From Gambelia wislizenii (lineage: Eukaryota > Chordata > Lepidosauria > Squamata > Crotaphytidae), in assembly GCA_030847615.1 (NCBI GenBank), contig JAUMIR010000001.1, positions 266,847,187-266,911,186 on the forward strand: a stretch of DNA of 64,000 bases, written 5' to 3'. Below are positions 47,139 to 58,441 of this stretch, one piece after another. The notes below the pieces were generated by a model, which did no database searches, was not told where the DNA came from, and was given only the letters and a program-made list of their open reading frames with translations. Numbering within the stretch: position 1 is the stretch's first letter; each line of letters opens with the position of its first letter. A program made the translations under genes and the position numbers.

Positions 47139-47404
47139 AGAAGCAAACTCTTCTAGAACACAGCCTCACAGCATGGAAAAAACTCAAGGAAAATCTATGG
47201 ATGCCAGCCGTGAAAGCCTTTGATTTCAAAATTTGTGTAGTCATTCATTCTGAGAACATACTGAGAGAACAAACAGAAGAATACAAACCTTAGGATGACT
47301 GATGTTGCATCAATAAAAATGGAAGACTGACATCACAACAGTAGTGAAGTTGCAAGCCAGTCTAATAAATACAAAATGCAAAGAAGCACACATCCTATTT
47401 TTTT

Positions 47405-47550
47405 ATTTTATTTTTTTTAATTTAGTTATTTATACCCCGCTCTTCAGCCACAAGGCTATCAGAGTGGCTTAAAAATTGTTTTAAGCAATAGCTATTTACA
47501 CATCTACACTGCATTAAACAGTTTCCAATGTGTGTTAGCTAAATGCAGCT
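47405..47550 (-). mobile_element. tRNA-derived SINE, 3' part
   Basis: TTTATACCCCGCTCTTCAGCC and TTACACATCTACACTGCATT match the SINE at 42012-42326. The tRNA-like head is missing. Confidence 0.75.
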
Positions 47551-47618
47551 TGTGATTTGTGCCAGGCAAAACTATAACTCAATTCTTCCAGATTAGTCAT
47601 TATGCCAGAACACTGATA

Positions 47619-47864
47619 TAGTAGGACCCCTATATCCACTGATTCATTATCCACAGGACACTAAACAGCACACATATCATAGTCTTCCTAAAAAAGGCCT
47701 AGAGAGGAATCCTCTCTAGACATTTTCTAGGTTCTCCAAGGCAACTCTATGGTATTTAAAACTAGAAGTCTCATTATTTTCAATGGCGTTTGCTGTTATC
47801 TGTGGTTTTTGGTATCCATGGGGGCCCCCAGAACCAATCTCCAGCAAATGTGGGGGTCCTACTA
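47619..47864. mobile_element. pogo/Tigger-like MITE
   Basis: AGTAGGACCCCTATATCCAC at the left and GGGGGTCCTACTA at the right. Closest in this window to 20819-21072. Confidence 0.8.
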
Positions 47865-47890
47865 TATAGTAGTCTGAGGGTTGGCCTAGA

Positions 47891-48798
47891 TCCTTAGCAC
47901 CCCTAATAAAGCCCAGCCCCCAGAAACCCCAAAATTTGGCTTATTAATAATTTGGCTTATTAATGCGGCCTTCCATTGGGAAGAGCAGTGAAGTGTCAGG
48001 GACTAACTAAAGGCACTGGTATGGATCCCAAAGAGACACATACACATCTCCCAGGAAGAGCTACTGGCAAATTCCAAAATTGTGAGGAAACATCAAGAGG
48101 TCAAAGGGACACAGTCTCCACCACACACTTAAGTGACAGACAATAGATGGGTGGAGTCATACTTTGTTTGCAGGTATAAAACTTCCCTTCCCTAATCACC
48201 TAACCATTAACAGAGGCAGCCCAAGCTTTATGATTCCAATCATCAGACATTAAGGGCAGTTTGCAACACATTAGCATCTTCAGGCACCTATTGTCAAGAC
48301 CAGGAAACTTATTGTGGAATCCTTGAAGGCTCCTGGAATCTATTGTTCTAACCCAGGAAACTTGCTCACCTCTGGGCATATTTTTGGTATAAATATTGGC
48401 CCCTAAGTCTGTTTCATTGCACACAGAGTCTCTGCTTGGGGACACTACTCTGCTCTGTGTTAGCCACTCCAGATTCATCTATCCACCCTGCTGGTATGCT
48501 CAACAACTTCAGGACTACAAGACAGGTCTAGTAAATCCACAGAAATCTCCCTATCTATCCCTTTGGCAACCTCTCTTCTTCCATTCGTAGTGGTCTTGTG
48601 TAAATGTCTCTTGTATGAAAGTATGTGTACTTGGTGTTATTATTTTTATGTCTTTAATAAATATCACTGTTAATTTTTCATTTTGTGTTTGTGTGCATAT
48701 GTTCAGAGGGAGTCAGGGAATCAAAGATGTAAAGCTCTCTCTCTGTGTTGCCCCCTTTTTGCATAGCCAAGGCCGAGTTGCTGCTAATTTCCCCACCA
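47891..48798 (+). repeat. Solo LTR, copy 2
   Basis: Same family as 43432-44325 but in the opposite orientation. A TATA-like GGTATAAATATTGG lies at about 48389 and a polyadenylation-type TTTAATAAATATC at about 48653. The 3' end is GCTGCTAATTTCCCCACC. No internal retroviral genes follow. Old U3-R-U5 order can be inferred from these signals. Confidence 0.65.
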
Positions 48799-48997
48799 TA
48801 TTAGAAACTCGTTATTTTCTAGGAATTTCCAAGACCTCTTTGTGTAACAAGATGAGCTATTTACCTCCATCTTTCCCTTGTCTTGGAGCCCTGTGGACTC
48901 CATCCCATTTCATGGAGGTAATGGAGGGACAGTGGGCCTGATCCAGGGACAGAATACATTGGTGGTAAACTGGCATATTCTGGCCAGTGTAGATGAG

Positions 48998-49202
48998 CCC
49001 TTAGTGAAAGCATGGTGAAATGGTTTGAGTGTTGCACTATACTGCTGCAGACCAGGTTTTGAATCCCCACTCAGCCATGGAAACCCACTGGGTTACTGTG
49101 AACAAATCACACACTCTCTGCCTCGGAGGAAGGCTATGGCAAGAAAACCCTATGAGAGGGTTCCCTAATGGGAGTCAACTTGAACGCATATAACAGCAAG
49201 AA
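48998..49202 (+). mobile_element. tRNA-derived SINE (Sauria-type body)
   Basis: Head near GCACTATACTGCTGCAGACC, B-box-like GGTTTTGAATCCCCACTC, body ACCCACTGGGTTACTGTGAA, and tail AAGAAAACCCTATGAGAGGG with AGTCAACTTGAACGC. Confidence 0.7.
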
Positions 49203-51194
49203 CATTTGAAAAGTTAACATTCAAATAAGTAAAAGAAAGGTTAGCATAACAATTCTATTCTATTCACAAGACTATCCACTGATTTCAAGGCCACTTGCTG
49301 TCTGTTAAATGTGGGACTGCAAAACTGAACTAGGTGTTTGTGCATGAGGAATTACATAGAAAGCCATTAACATTAGGCACACACTTACTTTGGACAAATC
49401 CTGATTTCTAAGCCATAACAGGCCACACTGGGGTGATTCAGTGTTTGTCCAAAGCAAAGCAGATCTTCTCCAATTCAACTGGAAGTGACTGTAGCTCCAT
49501 CAGAGCTCTGCATAAGGAAAGTGCCAGGGTTGGAACAAGGAGGAGGGAAGGTGAGCACTTTTGACTTGCAGCTCTAGCTTCCAACCAGTGAAGTTGCAAG
49601 TTATATGGTGTTATCACATCCTACCACCCCCACATTTCATAACTGCACATAGTGGACACTTTTTGAGGTCACACTGGCTGGATGCTGTTTGGGATTAAGT
49701 TGACCAGAGAACAGTCAAGGTCATGATGACCTGAGACATCCTTGGAATAATAATGGTGATAAAACTCAGATAGCATTATGTGGAAAACCCAGCCATTAAT
49801 GGGTCTGTGGTAATCTTCTTGAACACACAATCAGTGACCCTCCCAACCCATGCCCTACGGAAATCTCTCCCACACCCTCTACCTGCCCAAACATTAAGTG
49901 GTTGTTGCAGATCCATCCATGTTTTGTTATTCCAGAGGTAAGGCAATCAGCATGTTCCAGACAGATCCTTTTGCCTATCCCATGAGAAAGCCATCCATTT
50001 TTTTTCAAAACCAGAGCATCCCTTCAGGATATGAAATGGGGTATAAATATCCTGACTCAGACCCCAATCATGTGTGCCACAGACTGGACCCACCATTCTG
50101 TGCATTGCCTCATCACTTTGTTTTTCAGCAGAACAGATTCCCCTGTGCCACCATCAGAAGCTGTCTGAATCTCTCTGCTGCTCAAATCCCTTTCACCAAG
50201 ACTGGTAAATATCACCCCTTCACCCCGGACTTCTCTCTACCCAATCTTTAAGTCTTTCCCTTCAACAGCCTTGGATGGTTCTTAAGAGTGTATGTTACTG
50301 TGCAAGAATTTACCTTTTGTGTTAATTCTAACAAAATACTCTATTTAATTCCAACTGGAGTGTCCTCTACAGTTAGTACACTAGTATACATAGGTGGAAA
50401 GATCCCAAAAGTTACCCTCCTCTCACAGGCCTCCTTTTGAGCTATATTTTTCCCAAACTTTAAGGAGATGCTCTTACAGTAACAATGGCTTCTCCTTTTT
50501 AAAAGAAAACACCCATTCACGTACTTGGGATGAGAGGTAGAAGGAACTTATCAGATGCTAGACCAGTATTTTCACAACCTGAATCAGGCTTCTCCTCCTA
50601 GCATTGCAAAAGGCATGATTGGTCCCCTTCCCTAAATCTAGCAGCAGATATTATAACCACTCTCTGGGCTACTGAGAGGGCAACGTTATTTTGCAATGCA
50701 TCCTTTGCTTTTCCACTGACCAGGCTCCCAGGGGCCTAGGTCTTCTCAGGAAGCTTTGGGAATTCCACTCCCCAAGCCCTGCCTCCTATACTTCTTATCT
50801 GGGTGTATAGGAAGAGGGCAAGGTACACCCTTCTGTTTAAAATGATGTCATAGGGGCCTATTATTATATTGTAGCAATGTATAAAGGGGGCTCACTAGTT
50901 CTAGATAGCTGACCAGGGAGCTCAGTAACAACACACAACTCATAGAAAAGATTAAATTCTTCACACTTGATGGAGAAGAGAGACATAGCTCTGGAATCTC
51001 TGATTAATATGATGTACTCCTCCCCGGCAGTCCAGGAGGAGGAGAAGGGGGCGGGAGAAGGCACAAAAGAGAAAGAAAAGGGTAGGTCCTCACTAAGTTT
51101 GACTCAGCTTAGCACCATGGCCAAGTCATGAGGGACCTGGCACATTATCTCAAAAGGAATGCAGTCATGTCTGCTCTGCACCACTAGATTCTCT
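49203..51194. other. No gene; possible diverged LTR at 49640-50470
   Basis: GGGGTATAAATATCCTGAC near 50039 and CACAGGCCTCCTTTTGAGC...TTTTTCCCAAACTT near 50427-50462 resemble the TATA region and 3' end of the LTRs at 47891 and 60585, but similarity by eye is weak. The 117-codon frame at 49898-50251 lies inside and has no recognised domain. Confidence 0.3.
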
Positions 51195-51378
51195 GGAGAT
51201 TATCAGACACTTGAAAAACCCCAAGGAGCTTGCAAGAGTGATGTCACTGTACTGCCAACAGGTCTCGCTATCTCACAATGTTGTTCTTCTGGCATGCTTG
51301 CTCCGTTCTCCCCCTGTGCTGAAGTGACGAAAAAGGCGCTGCTTTTCATAAGGGGCTTTTAAAAAACATCTGATAATC
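51195..51378. mobile_element. Short TIR-B-related element, right end lost
   Basis: GGAGATTATCAGACACTTG at the left and TCTGATAATC at the right. The last bases (TCC expected) are replaced by CR1 tail sequence. The interior is unrelated by eye to the longer TIR-B copies. Confidence 0.55.
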
Positions 51379-51908
51379 ATAGAATCTTTGGACATTTTCG
51401 GATGGTGATTTGTTATGCAAGAAGGCTCATCCCTCTTGCGAGGCTGCTGCATGGCAGGGGGGGGGGCATTTCAGATGACACCATCCCCCTGCCGATTCTG
51501 TTCCGGAAGAGCTGGGAGGCTGCAGCACCATATTTGGCCATTTCCTAATCCCGGAAGTTGACCGTGATTAGGAAATGGCCAAATATGGTGCTGCAACCTC
51601 CCAGCTCTTCCAGAACAGAATTGGCAGGGCAACGACATCATCCAAAATGCCCCCCCCTGCTGCACAGCAGCCTCACAAGAGGGACAAGCCTTCTTGCATT
51701 ACAAATTGCCGTCCGAAAAAGTCCATAGAATCATAGAGTTGGAAGAGACCATAAGGGCCATCCAGTCCAACCCCCTGCCATGCAGGAATACACAATCAAA
51801 TCATCCCCAACAGATAGCCATGCAGCCTCTGCTTAAATACCTCCAAGGAAGGAGATTCCACCACACTACAGGGAAGGGCATTCCATTGCCAAACAGCTCT
51901 TACTGTCA
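51379..51908 (-). mobile_element. CR1 LINE 3' end, split by a TIR-A palindrome
   Basis: The octamer tail ATAGAATC (51379-51386) is separated by the palindrome from ATAGAATCATAGAGTTGG (51725 on). The rest of the 3' UTR (CCCCCTGCCATGCAGGAATA) and the last codons follow, to about 51908. Confidence 0.8.
51390..51724. mobile_element. TIR-A palindromic foldback element, copy 4
   Basis: GGACATTTTCGGATGGTGA at the left and TTGCCGTCCGAAAAAGTCC at the right. The centre is CCTAATCCCGGAAGTTGACC with GTGATTAGG. A G run (51462-51470) faces a C run (51649-51655). It sits in the octamer repeat of a CR1 tail, which hides any 3-bp duplication. Confidence 0.85.
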
Positions 51909-52111
51909 ATCATCTCTGTTCTATTGGAAATTTCCCCCAGAAAGCGCAGGGAGATTTCTAGCTGTCTCGTAACAATTATTTTCTACTGTGGATGTGGGCT
52001 AGTTACTAGCAAGTGAACATGCAAAAGAAATGGCTAAAACCAGAAAAAGCACCCATTTCCCAGGTACAGAAACCAAAAACCAGAGCAAAGAAATGGCTAC
52101 CCAGCAGGGTA

Positions 52112-52389
52112 CAGTTGTCCCTCTAGATTTGTGGGTTCAGCATTCACAGATTTGATTATTCACAGATTACTAAATATGTCCTCTCTAGACATTTTCTAGG
52201 TCCTCCAACACACAATTCTATGGTATGCTTTCTGCTGGAAGTTGGCCTCCATTTGTGCTGGAGAACCTACAGATGCACAGAGAAGTGTATCTCTCAGGTT
52301 AAAAATAAATAGTGGGCCTATATTCACAGTTTTACTACTTTCTCATGGGCCCTTTGCCCCTAGGCCCCATGAAAGTTGAGGGCCAACTG
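52112..52389. mobile_element. pogo/Tigger-like MITE
   Basis: CAGTTGTCCCTCTAGATTTG at the left and GAGGGCCAACTG at the right, with TA at the left junction. It has the interior TCTCTAGACATTTTCTAGG. Confidence 0.75.
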
Positions 52390-52570
52390 TGATTGTCAAT
52401 ATGAAAGCAGAAATGTTTGAAGCCCCCCTTCTTTATATTGCAACTCTTTTTTCAATGCATAGCTCAAAATCAACTGGATTTTTAGACGTACTTTTTCAAT
52501 CCGTAATGCCTGCACTAAATAACACTGGATTGTGAGCTTGCTTATGGTTACACATTTATTTAAAGAAACT

Positions 52571-52807
52571 GTAGGACCCCCTGTATCCTCTGGGGATTGG
52601 TTCTGTGGGGCCCCGTGGATACCAAAAACTGTGGTTAATACTGAACACCATTGAAAATAATGGGACTTCTGGTTTAAAATATCATAGAGTTGCCTTGGAG
52701 GACCTAGAATATGGCTAGAGATGACACATTTTCTAGGAAGATTCTATGGTAGGTGTGCTGTTTTGTGTCCCATGGATAATTGAATCAGTGGATACGGGGG
52801 TCCAACT
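52571..52807. mobile_element. pogo/Tigger-like MITE
   Basis: GTAGGACCCCCTGTATCCTC at the left and GGGGGTCCAACTG at the right. It contains GGACTTCTGGTTTAAAATAT. Confidence 0.78.
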
Positions 52808-53041
52808 GTAATAAATTCTTGTGGAAACATTCCAGTTGCCCAAAAAGTTTCAGATTGTCCATCAGTGATTGTTTTTTGTGGGGGATACTTTTCATCACTT
52901 GAAGTTGATATGGTTAATAATTTTGTCTGCATTTGATGCTTTTGTATCAGTTCATATGGTAATACTTGAAGGAATGTTCTGTTAAGTTTCTGTTTGCAAC
53001 ACAGCAATAAAATTGTATTGCTATTGCAATATAGATTGTAT

Positions 53042-53395
53042 CGCCAAAAAAGCGATACAAAGACTCCCTGAAACAACATCTCAGGCTCGGCCAAATTGAT
53101 CACCAACAATGGTCTGCCCTGGCCTCACATCAGGAGGCATGGAGACGCACAATCCACAATGCTGCAGCCTTATTTGAGAACTCACGCCGAACAAGTCTTG
53201 AAGAGAAATGGCAACGCAGAAAGAATCACAACCCAAAAACATCATCCAAGGAGACCTTCTGCTGTGCTTTCTGCAACCGGACTTGTTTATCTCAGATTGG
53301 CCTTTTTAGTCATCAGCGTGCTTGCAGAAAGCGTGGGATGAGTCCTTCCTGAATCTTCGTTTGCGAAGAAAAACCAGAGAGAGAGAGATTATATA
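53042..53395 (+). mobile_element. LINE 3' end with intact C2HC zinc finger
   Basis: 5'-truncated copy of the LINE at 24615-25640. The reading frame is open from KKRYKDSLKQHL through SALASHQEAWRRTIHN to the finger CAFCNRTCLSQIGLFSHQRAC (C-x2-C-x12-H-x3-C), ending RKRGMSPS and a stop at about 53349. A short UTR and a (GA)n tail follow. By eye it is about 95% identical to the copy at 24.6-25.0 kb, so the family moved fairly recently. The zinc finger probably binds nucleic acid, by analogy with other LINE C-terminal fingers. Confidence 0.82.
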
Positions 53396-55901
53396 ATCCA
53401 AACATTAAAATGTGTTTTATAAATGAACAAGGATGAATGCAGAAATGCTATTGGTCTACTGCTGCCTTACAAACAGGACACATAAGGTAGACAACTACTC
53501 TCGTTGTGTTTCTGGCTTTGGGGAAGGGGGAAGAGGAGAATCCTTTAGAATGAGAAGGTACTGTGGAAGCAGCATGAATGGAACAAAGTTGGCAAAGCTG
53601 AGCAGGCAACTTGCAGTTGCTTTTTCCCACTCCAAAGGCAGAACTTTTAAACTCACACAAGACAGGAGGGTTAAAAATTATCTCATGTTACTGTTATGTT
53701 TTAACATGCTGACATTCTACAGAGCCTGTCCTCAGTTCACTTTTCAGTTGCTGTCAAGCAGAGAGAATTCAAAGCATCAAACTGTTGTTTATATCAGCTC
53801 TGGGGAAAACAATGAGCCAAGTGTAGGTGTGGTATATGTATATCACCCTGTTTTTGCACAGGCAAAATTATAACGGGGTGGTAGTGGAAGAGCTAGCAAA
53901 ATGTAAATAAAAATGAAAGATGTCAGGGCTTATTCCTCTTATTCTCAGCTGAACATTTCTTTACTGAAATATTTGCAGCTAAAAGGTGGAGATACAAAAA
54001 GCTAGGTAAATTCTACTGCCCAATATAGACTGAGTATATGTGACTTCCATGTCTAGTTGCCAGGTCAAAGATTCTGTTAATAATGGAAAGATGTCCTACT
54101 GTAACCTTTCCAAGAGTTTATTTATACTAAGGAAATAAACCAATAAACCCTGTGCCCATGTGTGATGTGTCGAGATAATGAAGGCAGATAATCTGCTGTA
54201 TTAAACTGTTAATCCAGATTAAGAGAAACTGTAGGAAAAGACAGAGTTTCCAGGAAACTTTGGAGTTTCTCTGGTTCTTTTGCTGTCTGGACAGCTGGAT
54301 CAGGTTCAATTCATCCTGATCCAGTTGTCCACATGCAAATGTAGCACTTTTCCCCTTACCCTGCACTGAACATCACTGGGAAGGGGATGGATCCTCTCAA
54401 GACCTGCCACTGCTACCTCACCAACCAAGTGGCTTCCTGCAAAAGCCTGACTGGTGCTGTAGCTTCTGCTGAGGTCAGAATGGGACACTTGTGCAATCAA
54501 CAAGGAGGGGCTAGAGCACTCCCCCCCTGGTTGATCACATGTCTAGGCACCCAGTTCAGACCTCAGCAGAAGTGCCAGTGCTGTATAGGCTCTTGCAGGA
54601 AGTTGCTTAGCCGGTGAGGCAGCAGCTCTGGGCACCAGGAAGAAGGGGACAGGTTAGTGGGGCTGATGTAGTGTTGTCCCATCTGGACTCCAACATGGAT
54701 TTGCACCCTGTATCTGTGGCCACCATTGTGTTGTATCTGGGGCCAGTCTGGAGCATAATGCTCCGGACTGGTCCTGGATTAAGGCACCAGTGTAGATGAG
54801 CCTCTAGTCTTTCATATACCCTGGACTATAACCTCCAAAGTAGGAGGGAATGGTGGGAGCTGTAGTCAAACACATATGGAAAACCCCACACTGGGGCAAG
54901 CTGGCTTATGGCCTGGTCTCTTGACTGGAAATATTTCATCTACTGCTTGTTGAATGTATTTGCATCTTCCTTTTCTAGGTGGGGAGGACTATGTCACCTC
55001 AGACCTTCAAAAGGATCAAAGAATCTAATTAAATGAACATTGTTCTTTTTTAAAAATTGTTTGGAAAGGAAATCAGACATATAACCAACATTTTAATTTT
55101 GTTTGTTATGTTACCAGTTGTCTTAACCATACCCTCCAACTGTCCTGATTTGGCAAGGAAAGCCATGATTAATCTTCTGATGTCTCACCTTTTCAGCTGC
55201 TTTTAAAATGCTCCAGGTCTCTCTCTTCCTCCTGCTTCCCCCTTTGTCCTCATCTTGGTTCAATTGCTGTAAACTGGGTTTAAAGTGTAAATTAAGTTTG
55301 AATGCAAATGAGGGGGGAAGGAGAGGAGGAGGAGGAATTTTGCCCTGACCAGTAGGCTCAGGCAAAAGCAAACTGCTGCAGCCTCATCTAGCTTATGTGT
55401 TCTTCCTCATTAATAACTTTTGCCATCTTCACCACACTCCCAAATTGTGAATAGCCTTCAAAAACTGTGTGGGTTTTTGAAGACTTTCTCTCAGCAGGAA
55501 GCAGATTGCTGAAATTACTTGTTGCTACCTTTGAGAAGAAACTTGGTAAAGAATTACATCCTTGCCATTGAGCAATTGATTCAGTGCGTTAACTGTAGTT
55601 GCGACTAGTAAATGGATATAAGACCTTGATCTCCATGGTTGTGCCCATTATTCTGCTGTGTGGTTTCAGGCAACATGTGCTCTCCCCTTCATGTTTTAGG
55701 GCATATGGCATCTAGTTATGCTGTCAGTCATAGAAAGCAACAAGCTTGTAATGCTATCCAGGATCATACCCAATTGTATGCAACACTGTCATGTAAAAAT
55801 AGTTTCTCAAACCCAAAACACCAAAACACTAAAATATTAATATATTTCTCTTTCAAAGCAAAACATGTTGCAATTAATGGACAAGAGTGTTGTGGAAAGT
55901 A
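53396..55901. other. No gene seen
   Basis: 2.5 kb with no assigned element. A hairpin CTGGATCAGG/CCTGATCCAG lies at about 54294-54323, a TIR-like end CCAGTGTAGATGAGCC at about 54789, and a 'cataccctggactataacctcc' relic near 54820. Confidence 0.45.
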
Positions 55902-56137
55902 CAGTGGGCCCTCAATATCTGCTGGGGTTTGGTTCCATGACCACCACCCCATCACCCCTGTGGATACCAAAATCTGTGGATGCTCAAGTCCCATTATAAA
56001 CAATGGCCTAGTAAAATGGTGTCTTTTATATAAAAGCAAAATCAAGGTTTGCTTTTTGGATTTTTTCTTTGAATGTTTTCGTACCATGGTTGGTTGAATT
56101 TGTTGATGCAGAGTCTGTGGCTACAGAGGGCCAACTG
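55902..56137. mobile_element. pogo/Tigger-like MITE
   Basis: CAGTGGGCCCTCAATATCTG at the left and GAGGGCCAACTG at the right, with TA flanks. It has the interior GTGGATACCAAAATCTGTGG. Same subfamily as 13905-14113. Confidence 0.8.
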
Positions 56138-56714
56138 TAATGTCAACTCTTGACATAATACACAAGAAGCCATTTTACCTTTAGAAAACATCCTTCACTG
56201 ATTTGTAGAGCAGGAGTGAGGAAACTGGGCCCCTGAACTGAATCTAACCCTCTAGGGTCTTCCGTATTCCATACCCAATAATGCCATCCTGTGGTTCTCA
56301 GCTTTTATATGGTTTTCTCCTCCATTCTAACAATGCTTAGTTGCTGGTAGTAAGAAGTTTTCAGCTAAATATGTGCTAAATATGCTATTTTCTTACTCTT
56401 TTGCCTTCAGTCCTGCACACCACCGGAATGTGGCCCCCAAGAACTCTCTGAAAATGAATTGGACTGAAAGAGTTTTCCCACTCTTGTTGTAGAGATTCCC
56501 ATTGTAGGTACCATGTGGAATTCTAATGAATAAATTGGGCAAGATGAACATATTTTTAGAGATATATCCTCTTCCAGTCCTGTGCTCTACCTTAAGAAGA
56601 GACAATTAAAAATCTGGACAGCAAACTGTATTAAGACTGTAGTGCCTTGGTCCTTGGGACCAAGGAGCCATTGAATAGATTGGAGCTCCACCACCAAGGG
56701 CAGAAACAGGAGTA

Positions 56715-56934
56715 CAGGCTGAACTCAGTGCCCACAGATTCAGTATCCACAGTTTCACCTATCTACCTCAGAAAATATGTACTCTCTAGGCATTTCTAGG
56801 TCTTCCAATGCAATTCTATGGTCAACTTCTGACATTTTTCTCATTGGAAATAATAGGGTTCCCTATTATCCATGGTTTCAGGTATCCATAGGGGGTCTTG
56901 GAACATATCCCCCATGGATACAGGGGTCGATCTG
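56715..56934. mobile_element. pogo/Tigger-like MITE
   Basis: Left end CAGGCTGAACTCAGTG is diverged. The right end is GGGGTCGATCTG followed by TA. The interior TCTCTAGGCATTTCTAGG is typical. Confidence 0.65.
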
Positions 56935-57196
56935 TACATCCATGCAAGAGGAGATCTGATTTCAAATGTCCCTTCCCATCCCCAAGCTGGTGTACTTAAT
57001 TTCCCTTCCTGTGACAGGAAAGAAGGGGAAAATATTACCCCTCCATCCTTTTCACCTTATTGCTGTGAGTACAACTCTAGGTCTGGTGATCTTGGTGATC
57101 TTCAGTTATTTCCACTGGTCAGTAGAACTTTTAATAATGTTTATTAAAAAAGTAAAATCCTATAGAGACTTCATCCTGCCTGTCAATTACAGAGAG

Positions 57197-57424
57197 CCTT
57201 TTCACATTGCACATTTCTAACAGCATTACGACCCCACTCTTACTGCCATGGCAGCATCTTATGGAATCCTGGGATTTGAGTCATTTAGGAAAGGGCATTG
57301 AGAATTCTTAGTCAAAAGAGTTCCTCTAGTACCTCACCTCACAACATATCCCAGGGTTCCATAGGATGCAGCCATGGTCATTACAAGTGGAATCATAACG
57401 CTAGAACTGTATAATGTGAAAAGG
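57197..57424. mobile_element. Semi-palindromic MITE (hAT-like type)
   Basis: CCTTTTCACATTGCAC and GTATAATGTGAAAAGG form the ends. The centre has GGAATCCTGGGATTTGAGT and its counterpart CCCAGGGTTCCATAGGATGC. Confidence 0.75.
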
Positions 57425-57654
57425 TCCAGAGCCTAGAAGCACACTTCTAGCAAGTGTTTTTATAAGGCTTTTATAAGGTGGTGTCCCTCTGCAACTCAAA
57501 GACATCTATCAATGGCATTCCAGGAAGGATCATTTTTTTGGCAATTCCCCCACAGTGCATTTTGGACCAGACTGACAGGCTCAGAAGGGTGCAGAAGGAA
57601 GGAGAAAAGGGCCAAAATATCCCTCTCTTCCCCTTTTGTTGATGGAAGGACACT

Positions 57655-58441
57655 ATGAGCTTGTCTACACCTACACCTGAATTCGTCCCCCCCCCCCGAA
57701 TCTGGCTCGATAATGCCACATGACATGTGGCCTTTTGCCTGAATCTTGTGTGATAGTGACACATGATGTATGGCCCTATTCACAGCAGACTCAGGGAATA
57801 CCCTCTTAATCTGGCTTTTAGAAAACTTACTGTTTTCTCTGGAGTGTGCTTGAAGCTCCAGAGAAAACTGCTTTGTGAACAATCCACCTGCTCTGGATTT
57901 GAGGACATGATGGACAAGAGCTGCCTGAGGCACCACCATTTTCCTCTCCTCATTGCCACTTCTCAGTCCAAAGGCAGAGCCCCAGTGGTAGTTGTTCTCT
58001 CTGAGGTTAGAACAGGTGCCCACCCCATCATCACCAATCTAGCTGCACGTTCTGGCTTCAAAGAGAGCAGCTACTTCTGGGGCTTTGATTTTTTGGCTCA
58101 CAATCACTCCTCTGAACTCTGGGGAAAGGAAAATGCCAGGGATTGTCACCCTCACTGAAGCCAGGATGGGCACGCACCCTGCCATCATGAGTCTAGCTGC
58201 CTGTTCTGGCTTCAGAGAGGATGACTACCACTGGCCCTTTGTTTATTTGGAACTCAGAGTCAAGCTTGAATAACAGATTTGAAAGGAAGCCCCCCCCCAA
58301 AAAAAACCCAATGCCAATTCGGGCTTTGGCAGGTGTAGCGCTTAAATCCGGGCCAGAGTAGTCTGAATTTCATGTGCCACAGCTCTGGGCCAAAGTAGTC
58401 TGAATCTCATCCAGATTTTTACCTCCTGTATAGTCAAGCCC
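57655..58441. mobile_element. TIR element with an internal tandem repeat
   Basis: Left end GAGCTTGTCTACACCTACAC and right end GTATAGTCAAGCCC are imperfect inverted termini. Inside, a unit of about 155 bp is repeated (57995-58110 and 58152-58262: CTAGCTGC, GTTCTGGCTTCA, GAG, CTAC, GGC...TTTG). The sequence between TIRs encodes short frames only. A target duplication is not seen. Probably a non-autonomous DNA element. Confidence 0.5.

Larger units (their letters stand above)
46535..47226 (+). mobile_element. Penelope-like element, second family, 3' part with inverted ends
   Basis: Flanked by an exact 14-bp duplication, CAAAATTTGTGTAG (46521-46534 and 47227-47240). The ends are inverted: CTGTGAGGCCGTGTTCTGG at about 46559 against CTAGAACACAGCCTCACAG at about 47153, with the arms extending about 80 bp to GAATGGTTGGG/CCCAACCATTC. 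The interior encodes only the extreme C-terminus of the protein, with REAIEIHKHLDNFNRKEE (46779-46832), a motif that follows the GIY-YIG domain in Penelope proteins. This sequence differs from the element at 36690. Most of the element is missing. Confidence 0.8.
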
